A stretch of 64,000 bases of DNA. It comes from Paludisphaera borealis. Its GTDB lineage: Bacteria; Planctomycetota; Planctomycetia; Isosphaerales; Isosphaeraceae. The stretch spans positions 5,394,001 through 5,458,000 of the forward strand of contig NZ_CP019082.1 in the NCBI RefSeq assembly GCF_001956985.1, in the 5' to 3' direction. Of this stretch, positions 40,401-49,060 are shown piece by piece. Under the pieces are notes generated by a model that was not told the DNA's origin, ran no database searches, and saw nothing but the letters and a program-made list of their open reading frames with translations. The translations under genes and the position numbers were made by a program. Each line of letters begins with the position of its first letter. The stretch's first letter is position 1.

Positions 40401-41822
40401 TCAGTTGGGCGGCATCCCCGTATTGACCATCTGGAGGTCTTCATAGAGCTGAGCGAGGATCAGGCTGCCGTTGGTGACGACTTCCTCGCCGGCCTCAAGG
40501 CCGTTGTGGATGATGACGAAGTCGCTGCTCTCCTGGGCCACGACCACTTTTCGGCGCTCGAACCGCTTCTCCGGGCCGCTTTCCGATCGCTTGCGGACGA
40601 ACACGTAGTCGTCGCCGTTGATGACGACCATCGACAGCCTGGGGACGACAGTCTGGCCCGGGATGGGAGGCACGTCGAGCACCGCCCGGACGAGCATGTC
40701 GGCTTTCAGCGAGCCGTCGGGGTTGGGGATCGAGGCCCGGGCCTGGACGGCGCGGGAATCCTTCGAGACTTCGCTCGCGACGTATTCCACGACCCCGGCG
40801 GCGGTCTTCTGGAGGAACGGGAACTGGATGGTCATGCGCTGGCCCAGGGCGACCTTGGACTGGTCGCGCTCGTAGACGTTTACCATGACCCAGAGCTTGT
40901 CGACGGGGGCGATGACCATGAGGACGTTCGAGTTGTCGTAGAGGTTTCCGGGGGCGACGTCGCGCTGGACGACGATGCCGTCGACGGGCGAGCGAAGGGT
41001 CATCTTGGCCTTGTCGGCGATGTTCAGCAGGTGTTCGGCGGTGGGCGCCTCGCCGAGGTTGGCGATCAGGGGTTCGATCTCGGAGTCGGGGACGCCGAGC
41101 ACCCGGAGGTTCTCCCACGACGTGTAGTAGCCGAGCCGGCTCTTGCTCTCGTCGTTCTTGGTGTCGACGAACGTCTGCTCGGAGATGGCGCCGGTCTTGA
41201 CGAGCTTTTCACGGAGCTTGAGGAGCCGGAGGTCGTGCTGCCACTGGACGTAGTTGGTCTGGTACGCGTTCTTGGCCGTGGCCAGCTCGGTGCTGAAGAG
41301 GGCGACGAGCGGGTCGCCTTTCTTGACGCGCCGGCCTTTTTCGGCGAGCACCCCCTCGACCAGGGTGTCGAAGCGGGGGCGGATCTTGGTCAGCGAGTTC
41401 TCGTTGTACGCCGTCCGTCCCGTGAGTTCGAGCTTGATGGGGTCGGTCTGCGCCCGGACCGCGACCACCTTGAGGGAGAGCGCCTCGATCTGGTCGTCGT
41501 CGACTTCGACGAGGCCGTGCCAGGTGGTCTTCGAGGGTGCCCGCGCGTCGCGGGGATCGGGCGGGGGGGAATGTTCCGCCGTGTGCAGGACGAGCCCCTT
41601 GGCCTGCTCGTACGCGTCTTGCACGGGCTTCGGCAGCTTTCCGGTCCGCTCCAGGTAGGCGAAGCCTCCCACGCAGGCGACGACGATCAGAAGCTTCAGG
41701 ATCCAGCCGAGGCGACTCCCCTTCGAGGGATCGCCGCCATGACCCGCGCGCGCGGAGTCGGGTCGGGGATGGGTCGCGGACGGGTCGCCGATGGTCGTCA
41801 TGGTCTGGTCGTTCCTCTTCAT
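40401..41822 (-). CDS. RND efflux periplasmic adaptor (CusB/CzcB-like)
   Basis: A 473-residue membrane fusion protein. One N-terminal anchor helix (LGWILKLLIVVACVGGFAYL, about 38-57) leads to the beta-barrel/lipoyl halves with an intervening alpha-hairpin: RFDTLVEGVLAEKGRRVKKGDPLVALFS (first lipoyl half), the hairpin through KNAYQTNYVQWQHDLRLL, and LRSPVDGIVVQRDVAPGNLYD (second half), then the barrel and membrane-proximal domains. It links the inner-membrane RND pump to an outer-membrane channel, which is not in the window. It is divergent from the CusA/CzcA-type pump gene across a 306-bp control region, so a heavy-metal role is likely. Ribosome-site support for the start is weak; ATG 41801 (MTTIGDPS) is an alternative. 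Confidence 0.9.
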   Translation of the reverse strand: MKRNDQTMTTIGDPSATHPRPDSARAGHGGDPSKGSRLGWILKLLIVVACVGGFAYLERTGKLPKPVQDAYEQAKGLVLHTAEHSPPPDPRDARAPSKTTWHGLVEVDDDQIEALSLKVVAVRAQTDPIKLELTGRTAYNENSLTKIRPRFDTLVEGVLAEKGRRVKKGDPLVALFSTELATAKNAYQTNYVQWQHDLRLLKLREKLVKTGAISEQTFVDTKNDESKSRLGYYTSWENLRVLGVPDSEIEPLIANLGEAPTAEHLLNIADKAKMTLRSPVDGIVVQRDVAPGNLYDNSNVLMVIAPVDKLWVMVNVYERDQSKVALGQRMTIQFPFLQKTAAGVVEYVASEVSKDSRAVQARASIPNPDGSLKADMLVRAVLDVPPIPGQTVVPRLSMVVINGDDYVFVRKRSESGPEKRFERRKVVVAQESSDFVIIHNGLEAGEEVVTNGSLILAQLYEDLQMVNTGMPPN

Positions 41823-41878
41823 CGCGATCGAGCCCGTCGGAAGGAGGCCGTCGAGGTGGGAGCGGTCACCAATCAGGT

Positions 41879-41910
41879 GATACGAACCGGAAGCCTCGCG
41901 GGTTCGTATC
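41879..41910. promoter_or_regulatory. Operator-like inverted repeat in the divergent efflux region
   Basis: Perfect arms GATACGAACC (41879-41888) and GGTTCGTATC (41901-41910) are separated by 12 nt. Its centre is 57-88 bases upstream of the adaptor start, suiting either a repressor/activator site for a dimeric regulator or a leader hairpin of the adaptor mRNA. Confidence 0.5.
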
Positions 41911-42025
41911 GACTTTCTCGGTTCCAGGTTAGCATGTCTCGAGGATTCTGCGAACAGGGATCAGCCGCCGACCGGATCTGCGACGTACTAAGAACCGGCG
42001 TAGCGTGCGCGGCGCGAGCCTTTGG

Positions 42026-42054
42026 TTTACGGTCCCGTCGATAGGCGTTATGAT
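42026..42054 (+). promoter_or_regulatory. Candidate promoter of the RND pump gene
   Basis: TTTACG (42026-42031), a 17-bp spacer and TATGAT (42049-42054) give a reasonable sigma-70 match, four and five of six positions. Transcription would start near 42061, leaving a leader of about 68 nt before the ATG at 42129. Confidence 0.4.
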
Positions 42055-42128
42055 CGGCGGTTGATTCGGGGTTGCGCGAGCTCCTCCTGAGCCGGCGCGG
42101 CGGTTTTCTTCGTTCGGGAAGGCGTTTC

Positions 42129-45100
42129 ATGGTACGAGCGATCATTTCGTGGAGCCTTCACAACCGCCTGATCGTGCTGCTGGGCGTCGCCGCGCTGATC
42201 GCCGCCGGCATCCACTCGGCGATGTATCTCGACGTCGAGGCCTACCCCGACCCGACGCCCCCCCTGGTCGAGGTGATCACCCAGAACCCCGGCGCGAGCC
42301 CCGAGGAGATGGAGCGGCTGGTCGGCATCCCGCTCGAAACCGCGCTGAACGGCATGCATGGGCTCAAGTACCTGCGGAGCACGTCGCTGGCCGGGCTCAA
42401 CGACATCAAGTGCATCTTCGAGTACGGCACCGACTACTGGGAGGCGCGCCAGGAGGTCATCAACCGGATCACATTCGTCAACAACCTTCCGGCCGGCGTG
42501 ACGCCGTCGCTCTCGCCCTGGAGCCCGACCGGCGAGATCGTCCGCTACGTGCTCGACGGCGACCGCTACACGCTCAACCAGCTCAAGGCCGTCCAGGACT
42601 GGGTGCTCGAACGGGCGCTCAAGACCGTTCCCGGCGTCATCGACGTCACCGGGTTCGGCGGGACTGTGAAGCAGTACCAGATCCTGGTCGACCCGCGTCT
42701 TCTTCGCCAGTACGAAGTCACGATGCAGCAGGTCGAGGACGCGATCAACCGCTCGAACGCCAACGTCGGCGGCGACGTCCTGATGCTGGGCAGCCAGGCG
42801 CACAACGTCCGGGCGATCGGCCTGCTGGGCAAGGGGGTCGACCCGCTCGAGCCTGGGAACGCGTCGCGAGCCTTCGAGATCGAGGTCGAGAAGCTCGAAG
42901 ACCTCAACCGGGTGGTGATCACCTCGCGGAACGGCGAGCCCGTCTATCTCAAGCAGATCGCCACGACCGTGATCGGCTCGCGGCCCCGGCTCGGGATCGT
43001 CGGCCGAGGCCACGACGACGACGTGGTCGAGGGCATCGTCCTGATGCGGAAGGGGGAGAAGTCGCTCCCCACGGCCAAGGAGGTCCGCAAGAAGTTCCAG
43101 GAAATCGAGCAGGAGAAGCTCTTGCCCGAGGGGATGAGCATCAAGGTCTTCAACCAGCGAACCGACCTGGTGGACGTCACCACGCACAACGTCTTGCACA
43201 ACCTGGTCGTCGGCATGGCGCTGGTCGTCGCCGTGCTGTTCATCTTCCTGGGCGACATCGCCAGCGCGGGGATCGTCGCGATCATGATCCCCCTGGCCCT
43301 CCTGTTCTCGATCACGATCCTCTACATCCGCGGCGAGTCCGCCAACCTGCTGTCGATCGGCGCGGTCGACTTCGGGATCATCGTCGACAGCTCGGTGATC
43401 ATCGTTGAGAACATCTACCGCCACCTGACGGCCCACGACGCCGACCGCTCGCGACCGCTCATCGATCGGATCATCGAAGCTTCCAACGAGATCGAGCGCG
43501 CACTCTTCTTCTCGACGACCATCATCATCTGCGCTTTCATTCCACTGTTCTCGATGTCAGGGCCCGAAGGCGCGCTGTTCGGCCCGATGGCCAACACCTA
43601 CGCGTTCGCGATCCTCGGCGCCTTGCTGCTGGCCCTGACGCTCGCGCCGGTGCTTTGCTCGTTCTTCTTCCAGAACAAGGACCACGAGGTCGACACGTTC
43701 GTCGACCGGATCATGAAGCGGCGTTACCTGCGGGCGCTCAACCGCGTGCTCAACGCGCGGTACGCGACGATGGCCGTGATGCTGGCGCTGCTGGCGGGGA
43801 CGGCGGTCTTGATCCCGACCCTGGGGGGCGAGTTCATGCCCCAGCTCGAAGAGGGCAACCTCTGGATTCGCGCGGTGATGCCGCGCACCGTCTCGCTTGA
43901 AACGTCGGCCCAGATCGCGCCCAAGATCCGCGCGGCGATCGCCGAGTCGCCCGAGGTCCGCGGCGTGATGTCGCAGCTCGGCCGGCCCGACGACGGCACC
44001 GACGTCACCACCTATTTCAACATCGAGTTCAACGTCCCCCTGAAGCCGATGGAAGAATGGCGCCCCGGGATGACCCGGGAGAAGCTCCAGGCCGAGATGG
44101 CCGAACGGTTCAAGAATTTCGCAGGCGTCAACTTCAACTTCTCGCAGCTCATCCGCGACAACGTCGAGGAGGCCCTCTCGGGCGTCAAGGGAGCGAACTC
44201 GGTCAAGCTGTTCGGCAACGACATGCACACCCTTGAGGAAGCGGGCCAGCGCGTCGTCAACGTGCTGCGGAACGTGCCGGGGATCGAGAACGTCGGTCTC
44301 TTCCACATCGTGGGCCAGCCGAACCTCGAGATCGAGATCGACCGCGCCGCCTGCGCCCGCCACGGCATCAACGTGGCCGACGTCGAGAAGGCCGTGCAGG
44401 TCGCCGTCGGCGGCCAGGCGTTCTCGCAGATGGTCGAGGGCGAGAAGCTCTACGACATCGTCCTGCGGCTCCCCCACCAGTTGCGCGACGACCCCGAGAT
44501 CATCAGCCGGTTGACGGTCGAGGTTCCGGAGCAGGGGGACAATGCGGGTTACCGGGTCCCCCTGGCCCAGCTCGCGAAGATCTCGCCGCACAAGCCCGGC
44601 GCCTCGTACATCTACCGCGAGAACAACCGACGTTACATTCCGATCAAGTTCAGCGTCCACGGCCGCGACCTGGCGTCGGCGATCGCCGACGCCCAGCAAC
44701 AAGTCGACGACCCGACCTCCGGGGCGAAGCTCCCGCGCGGCTACTCGATCGTCTGGTCGGGCGAGTTCGCCCAGATGCAGCAGGCCAACGCCAAGCTGCT
44801 CTGGATCGTCCCCCTCTCCATCGGGCTGATCGTGATCCTGCTGTACATGGCCTTCGGCTCGATGAAGGATGCGATGCTCGTGATGGCCAACGTGGTCGCG
44901 GCCACGATGGGAGGCGTCTGGGCCTTGAAATTGACTGGCACGCCGTTCTCGATCTCGGCGGCCGTCGGCTTCATCTCGATCTTCGGCGTCGCCGTTCAGG
45001 ACGGCGTGCTCTTGATCTCGTATTTCAACCAGATGCGCGCCAGCGGCATGCCGGTCCGCGAATCGATCATGCACGGGGCCGAGCTGCGGGTGCGGCCGGT

Positions 45101-45401
45101 CGTCATGACGTCGCTCACTGCGGCGCTCGGCCTCTTGCCCGCCGCCCTGGCGGAATCGATCGGCTCGCAAGCCCAGAAGCCGCTGGCGATCGTGGTCGTC
45201 GGCGGCATGCTCGTGACCCTGTTCCTCACCCGCTATCTGATGCCGGTGCTTTACAGCTTCTTCCCAGCCCCGGCGTCGCACCACCACAACCACGAGGCGG
45301 AGCAGCTCATCGAGGGGTCTCACTTCTCCGAGGAGATCCTTCAGACCGAGGACAGTCCGCCGATCCCCGAGCCGCTCGACGACGAAAGCGAAGGCGCGTA
45401 G
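42129..45401 (+). CDS. RND efflux permease, heavy-metal type (CusA/CzcA family)
   Basis: A 1090-residue inner-membrane proton-driven pump. Twelve membrane helices in two halves with two large periplasmic loops are apparent. The proton-relay motif in TM4 is of the heavy-metal subfamily: GAVDFGIIVDSSVIIVENIYRH supplies the D..D..E triad of CzcA/CusA. Other family signs are the N-terminal VEAYPDPTPPLVEVITQNPG, porter-domain GGQAFSQMVEGEKLYDIVLR, and the second-half FISIFGVAVQDGVLLISYFNQMR and RVRPVVMTSLTAALGLLPAA. Metal specificity cannot be read; copper/silver or zinc/cobalt/cadmium are the options. ATG 42129 (MVRAIISWSLHNRLIV) matches family starts. The C-terminus is a His/Glu-rich ~40-residue tail (HHHNHEAEQL) that could bind metal. 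Divergent from its adaptor. Confidence 0.93.
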   Translation: MVRAIISWSLHNRLIVLLGVAALIAAGIHSAMYLDVEAYPDPTPPLVEVITQNPGASPEEMERLVGIPLETALNGMHGLKYLRSTSLAGLNDIKCIFEYGTDYWEARQEVINRITFVNNLPAGVTPSLSPWSPTGEIVRYVLDGDRYTLNQLKAVQDWVLERALKTVPGVIDVTGFGGTVKQYQILVDPRLLRQYEVTMQQVEDAINRSNANVGGDVLMLGSQAHNVRAIGLLGKGVDPLEPGNASRAFEIEVEKLEDLNRVVITSRNGEPVYLKQIATTVIGSRPRLGIVGRGHDDDVVEGIVLMRKGEKSLPTAKEVRKKFQEIEQEKLLPEGMSIKVFNQRTDLVDVTTHNVLHNLVVGMALVVAVLFIFLGDIASAGIVAIMIPLALLFSITILYIRGESANLLSIGAVDFGIIVDSSVIIVENIYRHLTAHDADRSRPLIDRIIEASNEIERALFFSTTIIICAFIPLFSMSGPEGALFGPMANTYAFAILGALLLALTLAPVLCSFFFQNKDHEVDTFVDRIMKRRYLRALNRVLNARYATMAVMLALLAGTAVLIPTLGGEFMPQLEEGNLWIRAVMPRTVSLETSAQIAPKIRAAIAESPEVRGVMSQLGRPDDGTDVTTYFNIEFNVPLKPMEEWRPGMTREKLQAEMAERFKNFAGVNFNFSQLIRDNVEEALSGVKGANSVKLFGNDMHTLEEAGQRVVNVLRNVPGIENVGLFHIVGQPNLEIEIDRAACARHGINVADVEKAVQVAVGGQAFSQMVEGEKLYDIVLRLPHQLRDDPEIISRLTVEVPEQGDNAGYRVPLAQLAKISPHKPGASYIYRENNRRYIPIKFSVHGRDLASAIADAQQQVDDPTSGAKLPRGYSIVWSGEFAQMQQANAKLLWIVPLSIGLIVILLYMAFGSMKDAMLVMANVVAATMGGVWALKLTGTPFSISAAVGFISIFGVAVQDGVLLISYFNQMRASGMPVRESIMHGAELRVRPVVMTSLTAALGLLPAALAESIGSQAQKPLAIVVVGGMLVTLFLTRYLMPVLYSFFPAPASHHHNHEAEQLIEGSHFSEEILQTEDSPPIPEPLDDESEGA

Positions 45402-45420
45402 CGCGGGCAGTCGTAAGGAT

Positions 45421-45496
45421 CGGAATCCAAGCCCGAAGCGCAAGCGAGTGAATTCCCTCGAATCACTCGCTTGTGCGTTTCGGGCCTTGAATCCGG
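45421..45496. repeat. Decayed intergenic palindrome, family A copy 3
   Basis: The left part contains AAGCCCGAAGCGCAAGCGAG, one base different from the family A core, and the right part its inverse with single-base insertions (CACTCGCTTG then TTTCGGGCC). The loop is shorter than in copies 1 and 2. It lies between the convergent pump and oligopeptidase genes. Confidence 0.8.
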
Positions 45497-45512
45497 GGGC
45501 TTCAACCCGGGC

Positions 45513-47231
45513 TCACGGCGCCAGGCGGCCCAGTTCGTCGCCGATCGCGGCCATCAGGGGGGCGATCAGCTCTTCGTCGAAGCCGAACCGGGCGCCGGCG
45601 GCCTCGAACAACTGGGGCAGGGGCTTCGAGCCTCCCAGGGCCAGGGCGCTGCGGTACGAGGCCACCGCGCCCGGGCGGTCGGTCAGGCTCCGCTTCCAGA
45701 TCTGGAGCGCGCCGAGCTGGGCGATGCCGTACTCGATGTAATAGAACGGGTAGAGGAAGATGTGGAGCTGGCGATGCCACGAGTGGTCGCGCGCGTCTTC
45801 ATAGCCCGACCAGTCGACCTCGCCGCCGAACCGTTCGATCAGCCCGCGCCAGGCCTTTCGGCGGTCGTCGCGGGTATGGTCCGGATGGTTGTAGAGCCAG
45901 TGCTGGAAGGCGTCGACCGTGGCGATCCAGGGGAGGATGGTGACGATCCCCTCGAGCAGCTTGCGGTACGAGCGTTCGGCCTGGGGCTGGTCGTAGAACG
46001 GGTCGGGCCCCTTGGCGCCGAGCAGCTCCATGCTCATCGAGGCGACCTCGCAGAACTCGAGCGGGCTTTCGCGGTAGGCGGCCAGGGGTTCTCCCCGCGA
46101 CGCCAGGGTGTGGAAGGCGTGGCCCCCCTCGTGCAGCAGCGTGCGGACGTCGGAGTCGACGCCAACGGCGTTCATGAAGATGAACGGCAGCCGGTCGGCC
46201 TCGTAGGTCGTCTGGTAGCCGCCGGGCGCCTTCCCCTTGCGATTGGCCAGGTCGAGCAGGCTGTGCTCGCGGAGGTAGCCGAACTGCGCGCCCAGCTCGG
46301 GGTCGACCTCGCGGAAGATCGCCTCGGCCCCCTCGGCGAGCCGGGCGACGTCGTCGAACGGCTTGAGCGGCGGCCGGCCCAGCGAATCGACGGAGAGGTC
46401 CCAGGGCCGCAGCGACGGCACGCCGAGGTTCTTGCGTTGTTCCTTCTGGATCGCCCGGGCCAGCGGCACCACGGTCTTCTCGACGGCCTCGTGGAACCGG
46501 ATCGAGTCGGCGGGCGTGTAGTCGAACCGCTCGCGGTTGCGGAAGGCGTAAGCGACGTAGTCGTCGAACCCCGCCTCGCGGGCGATCTCGACGCGCAGGG
46601 CCTTCATCTTGTCGAACAGCTCGTCGAGCGCGTCGCGGTCGGCGAGCCGCCGTCGCGCGGCCAGCTCCCACGCCTCTTGCCGGACCGCGCGGTCGGTCTG
46701 CTCGAGGAACGGCGAGAGCTGCGCCAGCGTCCGCTCCTGACCCTGGAATTCAACGGTCATCGCCCCGACCGTCTTCTGGTACTGCTGCTCCAGCTCGGCC
46801 AGCTCGGTCTCGCGGGGAATGTTGGCCTCGCGGTACAGGGCGCGGCGGTTTTCGAGCGAGCGATTGAACACATGGTACCGCGATTCCGAGAGTCCAGCGC
46901 GGGCCGGCGCGTCGAGATAGCGGTTGCGGACCTCGTTCAGGTAGGGCTTGAGCTTCGGTTCGACGTCGCGGACGAAGCTCAGGTAGGCGGCCTCGCGGTC
47001 GGGGTCGTCGGTCTGGCAGGTCATCGCCACATACCGCGCGACGCCTTCCTGGCCGACGGCCGCGGACAGCTCGCCCGCGGCCGTGAGCCACGCTTCGAGC
47101 TGTTCGGCCGTGTCGATTGGAATCGCCAGAAGCTTCTTGTACCAGGGCTCGATCTGCTCCCAGGTCTTCAGCTCGACCTTCTCCGGCAGCCATCGGGGCG
47201 GGAATTTTTCGGGGACGTAAGTCGATGTCAT
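45513..47231 (-). CDS. pepF: M3-family oligoendopeptidase F
   Basis: A 572-residue cytosolic zinc metallopeptidase that trims short peptides. The zinc motif LLHEGGHAFH (about 367-376) gives HExxH, with the third ligand Glu in EFCEVASMSMELL about 30 residues later. The N-terminal helical half (ELEQQYQKTVGAMTVEFQGQE) and C-terminal YYIEYGIAQLGALQIW are characteristic of the M3 PepF type. Length matches the family. I chose ATG 47231 (MTSTYVPEKFPPRWLPE); an in-frame GTG six codons upstream is possible. The small membrane-protein gene lies 76 bp upstream, same strand. Confidence 0.92.
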   Translation of the reverse strand: MTSTYVPEKFPPRWLPEKVELKTWEQIEPWYKKLLAIPIDTAEQLEAWLTAAGELSAAVGQEGVARYVAMTCQTDDPDREAAYLSFVRDVEPKLKPYLNEVRNRYLDAPARAGLSESRYHVFNRSLENRRALYREANIPRETELAELEQQYQKTVGAMTVEFQGQERTLAQLSPFLEQTDRAVRQEAWELAARRRLADRDALDELFDKMKALRVEIAREAGFDDYVAYAFRNRERFDYTPADSIRFHEAVEKTVVPLARAIQKEQRKNLGVPSLRPWDLSVDSLGRPPLKPFDDVARLAEGAEAIFREVDPELGAQFGYLREHSLLDLANRKGKAPGGYQTTYEADRLPFIFMNAVGVDSDVRTLLHEGGHAFHTLASRGEPLAAYRESPLEFCEVASMSMELLGAKGPDPFYDQPQAERSYRKLLEGIVTILPWIATVDAFQHWLYNHPDHTRDDRRKAWRGLIERFGGEVDWSGYEDARDHSWHRQLHIFLYPFYYIEYGIAQLGALQIWKRSLTDRPGAVASYRSALALGGSKPLPQLFEAAGARFGFDEELIAPLMAAIGDELGRLAP

Positions 47232-47307
47232 TGAGCTTCGCCTGTTCACTTCGAGGAGGGATCGTCGGAGGGCCGGGCGGGCCGGCGTCGCGTCGCATCG
47301 GCTCAGG

Positions 47308-47607
47308 TCAGGGCACGGTCGCCTGGATCAGCCAGGCGCCCATGAACAGCCAGAACGACATGATCGCCGTGGCGGCGACCAGGACCAGCGTCGTCGCCGC
47401 GACGGCCTCGGCGTGGTCGAGCAGGCCGCGCGCCATGCCGATCGCGCCGATCGTCTGGAAGAGCGCCATGACCGCCGTGAGGCCCAGGGCCGCCTCGCCG
47501 AACGCCGTGACGAACACGATCAGGGCCACCCGGCCGACGGGGTCGCGAACGACGCTCAGGACGATTCCCAGCACCAGGATTGCGACGGTGAGATGCCAGA
47601 GCCTCAT
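47308..47607 (-). CDS. Small membrane protein of unknown function
   Basis: A 99-residue protein made almost wholly of three membrane helices: LWHLTVAILVLGIVLSVV, VALIVFVTAFGEAALGLTAVMALF and TTLVLVAATAIMSFWLFMGAWLI. A GGAGGGG stretch 10 bases before ATG 47607 supports translation from there. No family is recognised. It lies directly upstream of pepF in the same direction and may be co-transcribed; nothing else points to function. Confidence 0.6.
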   Translation of the reverse strand: MRLWHLTVAILVLGIVLSVVRDPVGRVALIVFVTAFGEAALGLTAVMALFQTIGAIGMARGLLDHAEAVAATTLVLVAATAIMSFWLFMGAWLIQATVP

Positions 47608-47947
47608 CCGGGTCGTCCCCTCCGCCTGGAAATCCGCGGCCGACTCGGGCCGCGCCACGATACCTTGGATCATCCCCGCTGGCCGAGAGCCGTGTCAACG
47701 CGGCTCTCCCCCGATCGCCGGGCTCGGGCGCGGCCGACGATCGAGGGTCGTCGGTCACAGGACCATTGAGCCTTTCGCGAGCTTCGGGTAAGAGTGGAGT
47801 GACGATCGGGTGCGAAACGGCGGCGGCTCGCCCGCGACCATGCGGAGCCCCGCCGGGCCCGCGCGCTCTTCTCGACTCGTTGCAACGCCTACCCGCAAGT
47901 GGGGCCGCGACAGCCCGCGGCCGACAGACAGTGGAGTTTCTAGACGC
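47608..47947. other. Intergenic region between divergent genes, no gene seen
   Basis: This 340-bp stretch holds the promoters of the leftward membrane-protein/pepF genes and the rightward xylose-isomerase-like gene. Long frames crossing it are continuations of shadow frames. No hairpin or repeat stood out. Confidence 0.4.
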
Positions 47948-48988
47948 ATGAGTTCGCCCACGACCTACCGTTTCTCGTTCGGCCCCTGGAACATCAGCAC
48001 CGGTGCCGACCCGTTCGGACCGACCGTGCGCAACGAGATGGAATACGCGCGCAAACTGAAAGCCTATAAAGAGCTCGGCTTCGACGCGGTGCAGTTCCAC
48101 GACGACGACATCGTCCCCGCCGACCTGGATTGGCAGGCCACCCTCCGCGGCACCGCCGAAGTCAAGAAGATCCTCGACGGCGAAGGGCTGTTCGTCGAGA
48201 TCATCGCCCCCCGGCTCTGGGAAGACCCCCGCACGGTCGACGGCGCGTTCACCTCGAACAACCCGGCCGACCGCAAGTACGCCATCGATCGGGCCAAGCG
48301 GTGCGCCGACCTCGCCCGCGAAGTCGGCTGCAAGAACTACGTCCTCTGGCTGGCCCGCGAAGGCACCTACATCCGCGAGGCCAAGTGCGCCAAGACGGCG
48401 CACGCCCGGATCGTCGACGCCTGGAACGCGCTTCTGGAGCACGACAAGGAAATCCGCATCATGGGCGAAGCCAAGCCCAACGAGCCGGTCGACCACGCCT
48501 ACCTGCCGACCGTCGGCCACATGATGGCGATCGGCTACAAGACCATCGATCCCAGCCGCTCGGGCGTCCTGATCGAGACCGCCCACTCGCTGCTGGCGGG
48601 CCTCGACCCGGCCGACGACATGGCCTTCGCCCTCTTTCACGACAAGCTCTGGAGCGTCCACCTCAACGACCAGAACGGCCTCAAGTACGACCAGGACAAG
48701 GTCTTCGGCTCGGTCGACCTGCGCCGGGCGTTCAACCAGGTCTGGGTCCTGGAAAAGGCCGGATACGGCAAGAACGGCGAATGCGTCGGCCTCGACGTCA
48801 AGGCCATGCGGACGACCACGTTCGAGGATTCGACCCTCCATCTCGCCAACTCCCGGACCATGTTCCTCCGCCTTCTCGACATCGTCCGCTCGGTCGATGA
48901 GAAGCAGGTCGAGGAGCTTCGCGCCGCCCGCAAGTACGAGCAGCTCGAAATGCTGATTCTGAATACCTTGATGGGTAAGAAGAACTGA
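47948..48988 (+). CDS. xylA: Xylose isomerase-family sugar isomerase
   Basis: A 346-residue TIM-barrel enzyme of the short, Streptomyces-type xylose isomerase class. Seen: catalytic His in AVQFHDDDIVPAD, metal-ligand Glu in MGEAKPNEP with conserved Lys, second metal site with LIETAHSLLAG, and Asp/His ligands in VHLNDQNGLKYDQD. In actinobacterial XylA the His after ExG is HEQM; here it is ETAHSLLAG, so the motif is conserved in pattern. It interconverts aldose and ketose, xylose to xylulose being typical; a different sugar is possible since no pentose kinase is nearby. ATG 47948 has GGAG about 11 bases upstream. It converges on the sulfatase gene. Confidence 0.85.
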   Translation: MSSPTTYRFSFGPWNISTGADPFGPTVRNEMEYARKLKAYKELGFDAVQFHDDDIVPADLDWQATLRGTAEVKKILDGEGLFVEIIAPRLWEDPRTVDGAFTSNNPADRKYAIDRAKRCADLAREVGCKNYVLWLAREGTYIREAKCAKTAHARIVDAWNALLEHDKEIRIMGEAKPNEPVDHAYLPTVGHMMAIGYKTIDPSRSGVLIETAHSLLAGLDPADDMAFALFHDKLWSVHLNDQNGLKYDQDKVFGSVDLRRAFNQVWVLEKAGYGKNGECVGLDVKAMRTTTFEDSTLHLANSRTMFLRLLDIVRSVDEKQVEELRAARKYEQLEMLILNTLMGKKN

Positions 48989-49060
48989 GCATCGCGGAAG
49001 ACAGAGGCAAGGAGCCCTTTTGGGGAAGGATCCCCATCTGTATCTGTCCGCTGCAAGCCC

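Larger units (their letters stand above)
41823..42128. other. Divergent control region of the metal-efflux genes
   Basis: This 306-bp region separates the adaptor gene (leftward) from the pump gene (rightward). It contains a 10-bp inverted repeat at 41879-41910 and a promoter candidate for the pump at 42026-42054. No regulator gene is adjacent. Confidence 0.5.

Noticed and set aside
43557-45443. Long leftward frame opposite the RND pump
   Set aside because: Antisense shadow; the pump's membrane and proton-relay motifs are on the plus strand.
47303-48841. Long leftward frame opposite the xylose-isomerase-like gene
   Set aside because: Antisense shadow; xylose isomerase motifs are intact on the plus strand.
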